A stretch of 64,000 nt of DNA from Paenibacillus massiliensis subsp. panacisoli DSM 21345 (GCF_000426545.1 NZ_AUFO01000007.1:186001-250000); one strand, 5' to 3'; counted from the first letter of the stretch, positions 34,956 to 44,270 are shown. Made by a program: numbers and translations. The notes: a model not told the origin generated them from the letters alone.

Positions 34956-35824
34956 AACTCGTGACGATTACGCACAAGGGACAGGAGCAAGTTGCTTTTT
35001 TAACGGATCGGGGCATGATCCCTCTGGCTTGGGTGAATGAACAGGAAGGCACAGATTGGAACATAGACCTCTTCACGCTACTGCAACAAAAACGACTGAG
35101 TACGCTGCGCCACTGGTATACTAGCGGTGGTCAGGAGCTCCTCGACAGGGCCCCTGCCCTGCTCGCAGGCGAAGTTTCTTACCGCGCTCTTTACAGACAG
35201 CCGGGCAAAATCATTGGCGTCGGTATGAACTATCTGGCAAAAGCGATAGAGCTATCCGGGCGTCCTCCTGAGGATGAGCCAGTCATTTTCCTCAAGCCGG
35301 ATACATCACTGATTGGCCCTGGTGAAGCGATCCAGCTTCCCACTGGAGCCGGACAGATCACCGCAGAAGCGGAGCTAGCCATCGTCATCGGACACACGTG
35401 CAAGAAGCTCAGTGAAAAGGAGGCGATGTGCGTTGTTGCTGGATATACGACAGCACTCGATATGACCGCCAAGGATATCCACGCTCGCAATCCTCGGTTT
35501 ATGCAGCGTGCCAAAAGCTTTGACACGTTCCTGAGCCTTGGCTCCTCCCTGTCCACACCTGACGAATATGACAATCTACCTGATCTTGAGATCGAGACCA
35601 TACTCAACGGCCAAGTCGCTCACAGCAATACCGTTAGCCGAATGATCTTTTCCCCCGCATACCTGATCTCTTTCCTGTCACATGTGATGACACTGCAACC
35701 GGGAGATGTCATTTTGACGGGGACACCGGGGTCGGTCGTTATTGAGCCAGGAGACGAGGTGGGTTGTCAGATTGCAGGACTGGAGACGCTGAACAATTCG
35801 GTAGAGCCAACTCCACCTTTGTAA
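34952..35824 (+). CDS. Fumarylacetoacetate hydrolase (FAH) family protein
   Basis: 290 residues. N-terminal small domain to about 75, then the FAH core: KIIGVGMNYLAKAIEL, EPVIFLKP, EAELAIVIG (metal Glu pair), the Lys-containing ALDMTAKDIHARN, and LTGTPGSV. Metal ligands E-x-E appear intact. Such enzymes hydrolyse or decarboxylate oxo acids; several are annotated as ureidoglycolate lyase in purine clusters. The 4-bp overlap with the amidase suggests successive steps. Confidence 0.83.
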   Translation: MKLVTITHKGQEQVAFLTDRGMIPLAWVNEQEGTDWNIDLFTLLQQKRLSTLRHWYTSGGQELLDRAPALLAGEVSYRALYRQPGKIIGVGMNYLAKAIELSGRPPEDEPVIFLKPDTSLIGPGEAIQLPTGAGQITAEAELAIVIGHTCKKLSEKEAMCVVAGYTTALDMTAKDIHARNPRFMQRAKSFDTFLSLGSSLSTPDEYDNLPDLEIETILNGQVAHSNTVSRMIFSPAYLISFLSHVMTLQPGDVILTGTPGSVVIEPGDEVGCQIAGLETLNNSVEPTPPL

Positions 35825-36135
35825 TTTCATTCAAAAGATTGTTCCAAAAACTATAGCTAACATATATGTTACATCATACGAAATATTTTTTTGTTCAATT
35901 CCAACAAAAAACCTGATTATAATTTACGTTTTTGTCAATGCATTGTGGAACCAAGGTGATAAAATAAGAATCAGTAATCATGAGATAGAATACATTACAT
36001 ATTAAAGTTATGTTATCTAACGATGATTCAATCACCTGTGGTGTATGCAAGGAACTGGCAGAACGACTTAAGTAATCTTGAAGGCGACCAGTTCAGCCTG
36101 CGCACCCCATATAAAAAGAGGGAGTGGAGCCGAAT
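35825..36135 (+). promoter_or_regulatory. Intergenic region upstream of the allantoin permease
   Basis: No gene. AT-rich, with a TATAAT hexamer at 35918-35923. The reverse complement of AACCAA (35949-35954) gives TTGGTT, the core of the B. subtilis PucR box, but the flanks match only partly. A promoter for pucI-pucH is expected here. Confidence 0.35.
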
Positions 36136-37539
36136 ATGTCTATGAATTTGACAAGTCGTATGTTGGAGGAGACACCATTGCAAGAAAATATCAGTGTGGA
36201 CGACTCCCTAAAACCAAAGCAGGAGAGCGACAGAACGATTGGATCGGTCTCTTACATGTTTATGTGGATTGGGGACGGTGTAAATCTCGGTAACATGACA
36301 CTCGGCGCAAGCCTGATTGCTGCTGGCATCGCTACGCTTAATCTCTTCCAGACTGTTGTGGCCGCGATCATTGCAATTGGCATCATTTCCGTGCTTTTCG
36401 CCTTGAACGACCGATTCGGCTACCGGACGGGCATTCCTTATGTGGTCCAGTTACGGATGTCTTTCGGCATCAAAGGCTCCATCATCTCCTCGTTCCTGCG
36501 CGGTGTCCCTGCTATCGTCTGGTATGGCTTCCAGAGTTGGGTCGGAGCAACTGCACTGAACGAAATTGTCAAAGTGCTGAGTAGCGGAAGCTTCGATAGC
36601 ATCCCGATTTGTTTCGTGGTATTGCAGGCGGCTCAGATTGTCCTTTCGCTTTATGGCTTTCATGCGATCAAGTGGGTGGAGACGCTTGCCTCTGTCGTCA
36701 TCATGCTAGCACTTGTCTACGTATTCGGCATACTGCTCAATTCCCACAGTGCCGCGATTACCGAAAATTGGGTAAATGCGCAAGGGACATGGGGACTCCC
36801 GTTCTTCGCCTTCATCATGGTGTTCCTCGGTAACTATGCAGCAATCTTCCTGAGCGCAGGTGACTATTCCCGTGAGCTCAAGAGCGGTATTAGTGACAAA
36901 AAACGCAGCATGCTGTATTTCTTCCCCATCATTATTGCTTATGGCTTCGTCCTGACCATCGGAGTTATGATGGCTGCTGCGACAGGTATCTCAAATCCGG
37001 TCAAAGCATTTGCGGTCATCGTCGACAATCCGTATATCACCGTTGGTGTATCGGCCTTCATCGTCATTGGTGCGGTTGCTGTCAACATGGTCGCCAACAT
37101 CGTGCCGCCAGCTTACGTTATTTCACTCGTCACCAAGCTTAAGTACAAAGCTTCTGTTATTGTAACCGGATTGCTTGCACTCTGTTCCTTCCCGTGGGTT
37201 CTCGTACAGGATTCCTCCGCTAAAGGCTTGAATACATTCATCCTGATTTACTCTGCTTTCTTAGGCCCAATTGTCGCCATTATGTTAGTCGAATACTACA
37301 TCCTTCGCAAACAGAAGGTCAACACGACAGAACTGTACCTAGAAAATGGCTCCTTCAAAGGCTACAATCCAAGCGCCATGCTCGCCATGCTCATCGGAGC
37401 TGGTGCGGCCTTCCTGCTGGTCGACATCGGCTGGATCATCGGATTTACCGTGGCAGGTATCGCATATCTTTTGCTAAGCAAGCTAGCATTCAAAGGCTCA
37501 TCTTTCAAGAAGGGTACGATTTTTGAAGAATCTGTCTGA
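36136..37539 (+). CDS. pucI: NCS1 family allantoin permease
   Basis: About 467 residues, 11-12 membrane helices. NCS1 marks: FMWIGDGVNLGNMTLGASL near 45, RGVPAIVWYGFQSWVG near 125, and GNYAAIFLSAGDYSRE near 235. PucI imports allantoin in B. subtilis. The preferred ATG (36136) is preceded by TGGAG; an in-frame GTG at 36124 is possible. It lies 34 bp upstream of allantoinase. Confidence 0.88.
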   Translation: MSMNLTSRMLEETPLQENISVDDSLKPKQESDRTIGSVSYMFMWIGDGVNLGNMTLGASLIAAGIATLNLFQTVVAAIIAIGIISVLFALNDRFGYRTGIPYVVQLRMSFGIKGSIISSFLRGVPAIVWYGFQSWVGATALNEIVKVLSSGSFDSIPICFVVLQAAQIVLSLYGFHAIKWVETLASVVIMLALVYVFGILLNSHSAAITENWVNAQGTWGLPFFAFIMVFLGNYAAIFLSAGDYSRELKSGISDKKRSMLYFFPIIIAYGFVLTIGVMMAAATGISNPVKAFAVIVDNPYITVGVSAFIVIGAVAVNMVANIVPPAYVISLVTKLKYKASVIVTGLLALCSFPWVLVQDSSAKGLNTFILIYSAFLGPIVAIMLVEYYILRKQKVNTTELYLENGSFKGYNPSAMLAMLIGAGAAFLLVDIGWIIGFTVAGIAYLLLSKLAFKGSSFKKGTIFEESV

Positions 37540-37573
37540 ACAATACATTAAAACCACCTAAGGAGAGATGTGC

Positions 37574-38932
37574 ATGGAAAGTTATGATCTGATCGTACGT
37601 GGCGGCAGCGTGGTGCTGCCAAATGGGGTCTCGAAAGTCGATGTCGGCGTCAAAGACGGAAAAATTGCTGCGATTGCCGCCAAGCTAGTGGGCGCAACGG
37701 AGCATGAGTGGGACGCAAATGGATTCCATGTACTTCCGGGTATGATCGATGTGCACGTCCATTTCAGCGAACCAGGCCGTGAGCACTGGGAAGGCTTCAC
37801 GACTGGATCAGCCATGATGGCTGCCGGGGGCTGCACCACGTTCTTCGACATGCCTCTAAACGGTATTCCATCAACGGTACATCAGGAGGCGCTGCTCGAC
37901 AAGGCACGTCTTGGAAACGAAAAGTCGCTCGTCGATTTCGGTCTGTGGGGTGGACTCGTGCCAGGCAACGAAGACGATCTACAGCCATTGGCGGAATCCG
38001 GTGTAATCGGGTTCAAAGCGTTCCTATCCACGACCGGCAACAAGGAATTTGAAGCGGTCGACGATATAACACTGCTGACTGGCATGAAAAGGATTGCAGC
38101 CCTCGGCAAGGTGCTGGCCTTGCATTCCGAGAGCGCAGCAATCACCAACTGGCTGAAAGCAGAAAAAGAAGCAGCGGGACTCGTGAGCGCCGACGACTAT
38201 CTAGAGACACGCCCGATCCTGGCCGAAGTTGAAGCCGTGGAACGTGCACTCTACTATTCAGAGATAACGGGTTGCGCGCTGCACTTCGTCCATATCAGCT
38301 CGGCGGCGGCTGTAGGTAAAATCGAGGCGGCTAAAGCTCGCGGCATGAATGTAACCGTGGAGACATGCCCGCATTATCTGCTCTTTAACCACGACAGCCT
38401 ACGTGAAAAAGGTAGCCTCGCCAAGTGCGCACCTCCCCTGCGAGAAGCAGACGAACAACAACGGCTGATTTCCCTGCTAGCGGAAAGGAAATTCGATATG
38501 CTATCGTCAGACCATTCGCCGTGCCCATACGATATGAAGGACCCGAAGGATTATAATCTCTTCCAGGCATGGGGCGGCATTAGCGGCGGTCAGTTCACAT
38601 TATTGTCAGCGCTGGAACTGGCACAAGCACAAGACATTCCGCTGGAGCAGGTCGCTGCTTGGACGGCTTCGAATCCCGCAGAGCGCTTCGGTCTCGCAGA
38701 GCGCAAAGGTCGTATCGCCATCGGAATGGATGCGGATTTCGCCATCGTTGACCTGAACCAAGCGTTTACTGTAACGGAAGAGAACTATTATGCTAAGCAT
38801 AAACAGAGCCTGTATATCGGACATACATTCCCATGTAGTGTAATCGGCACGATCGTTCGTGGTCATATCATCGTTCGCGGCGGCGAAGTGGCGACTGCTA
38901 CGGCGAAAGGTAGCTGGCAAAAGCCAATCTAG
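37574..38932 (+). CDS. pucH: Allantoinase
   Basis: 452 residues, cyclic amidohydrolase. DVHVHFSEPGREHWEGF carries the first metal ligands. Lys in GFKAFLSTTG is the carboxylated lysine, HSES and HFVHISSA give further His ligands, and DHSPCPYDMK the last Asp. Opens allantoin to allantoate. ATG at 37574 is 8 nt from AAGGAG; the ATG six bases earlier is too close. Confidence 0.93.
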   Translation: MESYDLIVRGGSVVLPNGVSKVDVGVKDGKIAAIAAKLVGATEHEWDANGFHVLPGMIDVHVHFSEPGREHWEGFTTGSAMMAAGGCTTFFDMPLNGIPSTVHQEALLDKARLGNEKSLVDFGLWGGLVPGNEDDLQPLAESGVIGFKAFLSTTGNKEFEAVDDITLLTGMKRIAALGKVLALHSESAAITNWLKAEKEAAGLVSADDYLETRPILAEVEAVERALYYSEITGCALHFVHISSAAAVGKIEAAKARGMNVTVETCPHYLLFNHDSLREKGSLAKCAPPLREADEQQRLISLLAERKFDMLSSDHSPCPYDMKDPKDYNLFQAWGGISGGQFTLLSALELAQAQDIPLEQVAAWTASNPAERFGLAERKGRIAIGMDADFAIVDLNQAFTVTEENYYAKHKQSLYIGHTFPCSVIGTIVRGHIIVRGGEVATATAKGSWQKPI

Positions 38933-38990
38933 ACGAACATCAAGAGACCTGAATTTATCATTTCGCTCCCTGAAAAATAGACAGTATAAA

Positions 38991-39062
38991 ACTCCCATCA
39001 TGCGTAGCCATAGAAGTTTTTGCTTCTTTTACTTCTACTTCTACCTCTACTATGATGGGAGT
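38991..39062. terminator. Long inverted repeat between convergent genes
   Basis: ACTCCCATCAT (38991-39001) and ATGATGGGAGT (39052-39062) match perfectly around a 50-nt pyrimidine-rich loop with ACTTCT repeats. The position fits a shared terminator; the loop length is unusual. Confidence 0.5.
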
Positions 39063-39090
39063 ATCCTTGAGCCTTCAGAACAGCCCAGCC

Positions 39091-40056
39091 TTAGTAACGT
39101 ACAGTACCCGGGCTCGGTTGAGGCAGCGTGGTTCCTGCTACTGGCTTGATGGTTACTTTATACTTACTGTCCACCAGCGTGCTGGTTTGTGTATCGGTAA
39201 TGACCTGGATATTCATCTCCCCAGGCTTCGGACTCAGCAGCTTGTAGTAGACCACAGCCTCTGTATCGCTTACATACTCGATATGATCAACTGCAATCCC
39301 ATAGCCTGGGTTCGGTGCATCCTTACGTGTCAAAATGACCTTATTCTGCTGATCATTTTGCTTCTCGATACTCAGCTCAACTCGCTCCTGAATGACTGGC
39401 TCTTCAGGCTCTGGCTGTGGCTGTGGCTGTGGTTCACTCTCTGCAGGCTGGTTCATTCGATCTACGAATTCTATCGCATTATAGACCATTTGAGCAGCTT
39501 CCATACGAGTGACTCGCTGCTGTGGCAGAAAGTTCTGGTTCTCATCCAGACTCGTAATCTTCGTCAGCAGCAGGAATTGAATTGCCTCCATACTGTTCGG
39601 GTTCATTTGCTTCTCGTCAGCAGCCTGGATGTACATTTTAATCGTTGGATACTGTCCAGTTGCATTGATCCCCTCATATAGGGCCTTGGCAAATTGCTCC
39701 TTGGTCAGCACTGTAGCAGGCTTCGCATCGGACAACGCAATACCATTCGCCTTGGCGACCTCATAAGCATCTGCATACCATGTCTTGTCATTCTTAGCAA
39801 CGGTAGCTTGGTCGGTCCCTTCTACCTGCAGCTTCAGAGCATTCACGATCATTTGTAGCCCCTGGGCCGCTGTCAACGAGCCCGAAGGGGCAAATTGCTG
39901 TTCATTCACACCGGATACAACTCCTTGCTGTTGGAGTGCTTGGACAATTTTTGCGTTTTGCGGGTTGCTAATATCGCTGAATGCCGCCGCCGCTGTAGCA
40001 GCTGTTAATGAGCAAGTGACCACCAGGGCCATTACCGTTTTTTTTGTATGCTTCAT
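39091..40056 (-). CDS. Secreted SLH-repeat protein with PrcB-like C-terminus
   Basis: 321 residues. A signal peptide (MKHTKKTVMALVVTCSLTAA, cleavage near 24-26) precedes SLH-like repeats (about 26-215: FSDI, GVVSGV, FAPSGSLTAAQGLQM, FLPQQRVTRMEAAQMV). A QPQPQPEPE linker (about 217-226) follows. The last 100 residues (NPGYGIAVDHIEYV... VTIKPV) look like a PrcB-type domain. Likely cell-wall attached. The ATG at 40056 is 7 nt from GGAGG. Confidence 0.78.
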   Translation of the reverse strand: MKHTKKTVMALVVTCSLTAATAAAAFSDISNPQNAKIVQALQQQGVVSGVNEQQFAPSGSLTAAQGLQMIVNALKLQVEGTDQATVAKNDKTWYADAYEVAKANGIALSDAKPATVLTKEQFAKALYEGINATGQYPTIKMYIQAADEKQMNPNSMEAIQFLLLTKITSLDENQNFLPQQRVTRMEAAQMVYNAIEFVDRMNQPAESEPQPQPQPEPEEPVIQERVELSIEKQNDQQNKVILTRKDAPNPGYGIAVDHIEYVSDTEAVVYYKLLSPKPGEMNIQVITDTQTSTLVDSKYKVTIKPVAGTTLPQPSPGTVRY

Positions 40057-40250
40057 ATTCATACCTCCAGATCTTCTCTTTATTATGGATAGATTTCTCA
40101 AAATGATGTTCTCTATTCTTACAGACGACATGGAAGACGAATATGTTTCAGTTCATTCGCAAAAGCATCTGCTCCCTCCAACGGCTAGAGGAATAGCAGC
40201 CTGGCACCACCCACAATTGTACTCGGTCAAAGTACCACTAATCCAAGCCA

Positions 40251-41993
40251 CTACATCCGCTCAGGTGCCTGAATACCTAGCAGCTTCAACGTACGTGAGA
40301 GCAACATTGCAGTCACACTCGTCAATTCCCTTCTCCAGACCCCACCCCCATCTATTCGCTCCTGGTGGTAGAAGCGGTTGAAGGCTTGAGCCGTATCAAG
40401 CGCAAATCTCGCTAGCTGCGAGGGCTCCAGCCGTACAGCAGCCCGCTCAAGCGCGGCCTGATAGGTCGCTAATTGCTTCAGCAAGCTCCATCCAGCCTCA
40501 CCTAATGTCGGAGCTGATTCCTGTGCATCATTGTTACCCATGCTTGCATTTGCAAGGCCATCTCCACTCGAATCAGAAGCTCGTGCAGACTCTGCCGCTG
40601 CAGCTTCAAGCTTGCGAAGAACACTTTGTGTACGAGCGTACGTGTATTGGAGATACGGACCCGTCTCCCCATCGAACTGAACCGCTTCCTCAAGCGAGAA
40701 ATCAATCTCATTGGTCCGATGATGCTTCAGATCACCGAATATGATAGCTCCTACTCCGACTGCTTCTGCGATAAGCTCGCGCTCGGGTAGCTGAGGGCTT
40801 TTTTCTTCAATCACAGCAAGCGCCCGCGCAGCTGCTTCATTCAGAACCTCCTCCAGCTTGAGCACCTTACCACGCCGAGTGGACATTTTCTTACCTTCCA
40901 TCTTCATCAGGCCAAAAGGTACATGCTCGCAAGCCTGTGCCCAATCATATCCCATTCGCTCCAGGACGGTGAATACTTGACGGAAATGCAGCTGCTGCTC
41001 AGCGCCAACCACATACAGCAGGCGATCAGCCTCCATGTTCTCATGTCGGTATATAGCAGTCGCCAGGTCCCTTGTTGGATAGATGGTGGTTCCATCCTTC
41101 TTCAGAATCAGGCACGGTGGCAGCTCCAGATCATCGAGCCGGACCACCAGCGCCCCGTCGCTTTCCTCCAGTAGACCTTTCTCCCTGAGCGCCTCCACTA
41201 CAGCCCCCATCTTGTCATTATAGAAGCTCTCGCCGAGCACATGGTCAAAGGAAATACCAAGGCGGTCATACATCCGATTGAATTCCTTCATGCTAATGGT
41301 CACAAAATAGTGCCACAGCCGCTGCGCCTCCGGGTCACCCTGCTCCAGACGTCGGAACCAGTCTCGGGCCTCGTCCTCCAGCTCAGGCCGATGCTCCACT
41401 TCCTCATGAAAGCGAACATATAGCTGCAGGGAAGCACCGATCGGATCGGCCTCCAGCAGCTCATCAACCCCCCACCGCTTGTAGGCTACAATCTGCTTGC
41501 CGAACTGGGTGCCCCAATCCCCCAGATGATTGACACTAACGGTCTCATATCCGGCAGCTCGCAAGATGCGATATAGGGCTGCACCGATAACCGTCGATCT
41601 CAGGTGTCCGATCCCGAAGGGCTTGGCAATATTGGGAGAGGACATGTCAATAACGACTCGCTGACCTTTACCCAGTTGAAGGGACCCATAGCTTTCCTGA
41701 GACATCTGCTCCAGTAGCTTAGGAATATAGGCACTCCGCTCAAATGTCAGATTAAGATAAGGTCCTTCAGCGGAGGCGAATAATCCACCTTCATTCTCTT
41801 CCTCGTTCAGTCTTTCGGCCAGCTCCGCAGCGATCCGCTGAGGCGCAAGCCGCAGCCTCTTCGCAAATCGAAAACATGGCAAGGACACGTCGCCCCATTC
41901 CGGGCGAGGGGGCGTCTCCAGCAGGTGGATCAATTCCTCCTGCGACTCCTCTACGTACTTGGATAACAGTTGTGCAGCAGCTTGTATCAACAT
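40251..41993 (-). CDS. argS: Arginine-tRNA ligase
   Basis: 580 residues, class I. HIGH motif FGIGHLRS (near 118-125), MSTRRGK at the KMSKS-like position, and a DALR anticodon domain at the end (YTYARTQSVLRKL, FNRFYHQERI). The start MLIQAAAQLL (41993) has GGGGGAA upstream; longer frames cross the T-box. Expression is controlled by the upstream T-box. The N-terminal region is an ArgS-type additional domain. Confidence 0.95.
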   Translation of the reverse strand: MLIQAAAQLLSKYVEESQEELIHLLETPPRPEWGDVSLPCFRFAKRLRLAPQRIAAELAERLNEEENEGGLFASAEGPYLNLTFERSAYIPKLLEQMSQESYGSLQLGKGQRVVIDMSSPNIAKPFGIGHLRSTVIGAALYRILRAAGYETVSVNHLGDWGTQFGKQIVAYKRWGVDELLEADPIGASLQLYVRFHEEVEHRPELEDEARDWFRRLEQGDPEAQRLWHYFVTISMKEFNRMYDRLGISFDHVLGESFYNDKMGAVVEALREKGLLEESDGALVVRLDDLELPPCLILKKDGTTIYPTRDLATAIYRHENMEADRLLYVVGAEQQLHFRQVFTVLERMGYDWAQACEHVPFGLMKMEGKKMSTRRGKVLKLEEVLNEAAARALAVIEEKSPQLPERELIAEAVGVGAIIFGDLKHHRTNEIDFSLEEAVQFDGETGPYLQYTYARTQSVLRKLEAAAAESARASDSSGDGLANASMGNNDAQESAPTLGEAGWSLLKQLATYQAALERAAVRLEPSQLARFALDTAQAFNRFYHQERIDGGGVWRRELTSVTAMLLSRTLKLLGIQAPERM

Positions 41994-42041
41994 GACAGGT
42001 TCCCCCTTTTTTATAAAAGCAAAATTTATTGCTTCGCAACC

Positions 42042-42350
42042 AAAAAAGCCCTCGTCTCTATAAAAGAGACGAGAGCCTAAGTTCCCGCGGTACCACTCTT
42101 CGTGAAGAACGAATGCACAGAATCGTTCCTTCCACTCAAACAACGCATAACGTGCGCCACCCGTTCAGACCTGCCTGTATGACGACACTCCATCCCAAAT
42201 GCGGCATAGACGACGAGCATACACTGAATCTGACGTCTCCCGAGTGCGCTTCACCATGTTTCCCATACCGGCTCCCACCTTCCCGGCTCGCTACAATGGG
42301 GATTCACCTGGCTACTCTCCCGTTCCCAGACGTTGGATATTCATATAATG
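42042..42350 (-). promoter_or_regulatory. T-box riboswitch of argS
   Basis: On the minus strand AGAGTGGTACCGCGG is the T-box core (42085-42099). The terminator stem at 42042-42076 (CTCGTCTC / GAGACGAG) ends in TTTTTT. The leader is about 300 nt, with a stem I-like AGTA element near its start. A CGC triplet in GGTGAAGCGCACTC is the likely arginine specifier. The UGGU bulge would pair with an A73 tRNA. Confidence 0.9.
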
Positions 42351-42356
42351 ACTCAC

Positions 42357-42386
42357 ATTATAGAACAGTTCTGTTGCCAAAAGCAA
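42357..42386 (-). promoter_or_regulatory. Promoter of the argS leader
   Basis: TTGCTT (42381-42386) and TATAAT (42357-42362), 18 bp apart on the minus strand. Confidence 0.6.
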
Positions 42387-42469
42387 CCTCTAAATTGCTA
42401 TTAACGAGAGGCCGGTAGCTATCGGCCATCCATACCACCAATGTCATAAGTTGACATGGAGTCGAAGAA

Positions 42470-42799
42470 TCAAGCAACGCTCATGATCCGGCAGGCTTCG
42501 GCACAACGGAGGCAAGCTTCAGCGCATGCCTGGCAATGCTCATGATTATGCTTGCCGCACTCCCTGGCACAGGCCTCACAAGCCTTGGCACACAGCTCGC
42601 AAATCTCGGCCGCGAATTCCGTTCCACGACCAAGAGACTGTGCGGCAAATGAACAAATATCGGCGCATTCTCTTGTCAGTCGCAGACAGTCCCGCAGCAA
42701 GGCCAGATCGTACTCCTTCAGACTGGATACATAGCAGAGATTGCATGCGTTCATGGCTTCCAGACATGCCTCAATGCTTTTATGATAAGAATGATTCAT
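42470..42799 (-). CDS. Cys-rich four-helix-bundle copper-binding protein
   Basis: 109 residues with about 14 Cys in repeated helical spacings (ACNLC, CLRLTRECADIC, CELCAKACEACARECGKH, CQACAEACLRCAEAC), the DUF326/Csp pattern. These proteins line a four-helix bundle with Cys and store Cu(I). No signal peptide, so cytosolic (Csp3-like). AGGAGG precedes the ATG. Metal identity is inferred from the family; it lies next to a metal-chaperone GTPase gene. Confidence 0.85.
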   Translation of the reverse strand: MNHSYHKSIEACLEAMNACNLCYVSSLKEYDLALLRDCLRLTRECADICSFAAQSLGRGTEFAAEICELCAKACEACARECGKHNHEHCQACAEACLRCAEACRIMSVA

Positions 42800-42986
42800 T
42801 ACACTACCTCCTGGTCGATAAAATACTGTATACCTTTTTACCCATCAGGTACAGAGACTAATCACCCCTCGGGCTTTCATTCCTGATACTATGCAATTCA
42901 TAACAGCTTATCAATGTGTACGCGATCCGGCATGTACGCTATCATGATTTCTCCATATACCCACTTACCCCGTGCCCCGATTGCCG

Positions 42987-44045
42987 TCACACCAGTCGCT
43001 TCAAGCTCTGCACTAGCTGCTCCTTATCAAAATGCTCTCCAATAAATACAGCAACGTCTCTGATTTGTCCCTGCGGCTCGACCTTCATAAAATCAGATTC
43101 TCGGTAAGCGTACTGGAACATGAACCGTCCACTCGTGTCACTAAAGGTCAGAATCCCCTTGGCTCTATAGATATCTCGCGGCAGATTGCGCAGCAGCTCC
43201 TCAAAATGCACGCTATTCACCGACCTATCAAAATAATGCGTATACACCATCACATGCTCATGCGATTGGTGGCTATGCCCGGATAAAGGCTGGGCATGCT
43301 CATGCTGATGTCCATGCTCATAATTATCGTCATGATCGTGCTTAGGCTCAAGATCATGTTTGTGCACATCATTATGCGAGTGATCCTCGTGATCGTGCAT
43401 ATCCTCCTGATGCAGCTCAGCATTCGCCCCCTCCGAAGAAGGCGTATGGAAGAGAATTGCTGGGGAGACTTCGCAATGCTGGGCCGGAACGATCAGAGCA
43501 TGGGCATTCCACTGCCTTAGTAGCCTTTCCAGTTGTTCCTGCACCGAAGCGTCAATGCGGTCTGTCTTATTCAAAATCAGAAGAGATGCACAGCGAATCT
43601 GCTCCTGCATCAATCTGTAGGTTCTGCCCTTCTGCTGCTCATACAGATCATGTAAATGGATCGAGTCCACTACAGTAATAAGCTGTTGTAGAGCCAGTGG
43701 CGTATATAGCGAGACCTCAGCCACTGCATCCAGAATCTCCATCGGATTAGCTGCTCCGGTAGCCTCGATAACGATCAGCTCAGGGGACTCCGTACTGACC
43801 AGACTAGCCAACTGAGTCGTCAAATCATTGCGATAAGAGCAGCAGATACAGCCGCCCAGAATCTCTGCCATTGGAATGTCACCGGCAAGCGTCTGTCCAT
43901 CCAGATTCACATCCCCAAGCTCATTCATTACAACTGCTGGACGCTTACCTTCACGCTTAGCCTCCGTCAGCATCCGGGCGAGCAGTGTTGTCTTGCCGCT
44001 ACCCAGAAATCCGGACAGGACGTATACAGGTATTGATTGTGTCAT
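42987..44045 (-). CDS. CobW/G3E family GTPase with His-rich segment
   Basis: 352 residues. P-loop GFLGSGKTTLL, the metal motif GGCICC (CxCC), and NKTD (G4). A His/Asp/Glu-rich stretch (about 215-265, with HDHEDHSHND and HGHQHEHAQ) precedes the C-terminal CobW domain. Such GTPases deliver zinc or another metal to client enzymes. Start set at the second of two ATGs by spacing from GGAGG. A 16-bp inverted repeat in its promoter suggests metal regulation. Confidence 0.85.
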   Translation of the reverse strand: MTQSIPVYVLSGFLGSGKTTLLARMLTEAKREGKRPAVVMNELGDVNLDGQTLAGDIPMAEILGGCICCSYRNDLTTQLASLVSTESPELIVIEATGAANPMEILDAVAEVSLYTPLALQQLITVVDSIHLHDLYEQQKGRTYRLMQEQIRCASLLILNKTDRIDASVQEQLERLLRQWNAHALIVPAQHCEVSPAILFHTPSSEGANAELHQEDMHDHEDHSHNDVHKHDLEPKHDHDDNYEHGHQHEHAQPLSGHSHQSHEHVMVYTHYFDRSVNSVHFEELLRNLPRDIYRAKGILTFSDTSGRFMFQYAYRESDFMKVEPQGQIRDVAVFIGEHFDKEQLVQSLKRLV

Positions 44046-44074
44046 CATGTTCCTCCAACATATCTAATGTCCAA

Positions 44075-44103
44075 TTTGTATGTTTCAATTTATATTGAAG
44101 CAA
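44075..44103 (-). promoter_or_regulatory. Candidate promoter and operator of the CobW-family gene
   Basis: TTGCTT (44098-44103) and TACAAA (44075-44080), 17 bp apart. The spacer holds the perfect repeat TTCAAT-TTAT-ATTGAA (44084-44099). It does not match the known Zur consensus. Confidence 0.45.
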
Positions 44104-44107
44104 AAAA

Positions 44108-44131
44108 ACAACCTGGATACGAGGGTCCAGG
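44108..44131 (-). terminator. Hairpin upstream of the CobW-family promoter
   Basis: CCTGGA (44112-44117) and TCCAGG (44126-44131), followed on the minus strand by TTGTTTTTTT. It would block transcripts entering from the right. Confidence 0.45.
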
Positions 44132-44270
44132 CTGCTACTTATGCAACCTATTCAACCATTAATGGTGTAAAGTATGTGACATCTGTTCCCATTTTAGCAT
44201 GAGAGAATGTAAAATGAAACATAACATCTCAAACTCAAACACTATCATACCTGAAAGGGAGATTGTTCAA

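Noticed and set aside
39000..39050. Repeated ACTTCT units resembling a short repeat array
   Set aside because: Too short and irregular for CRISPR or a tandem-repeat locus; likely loop of a hairpin.
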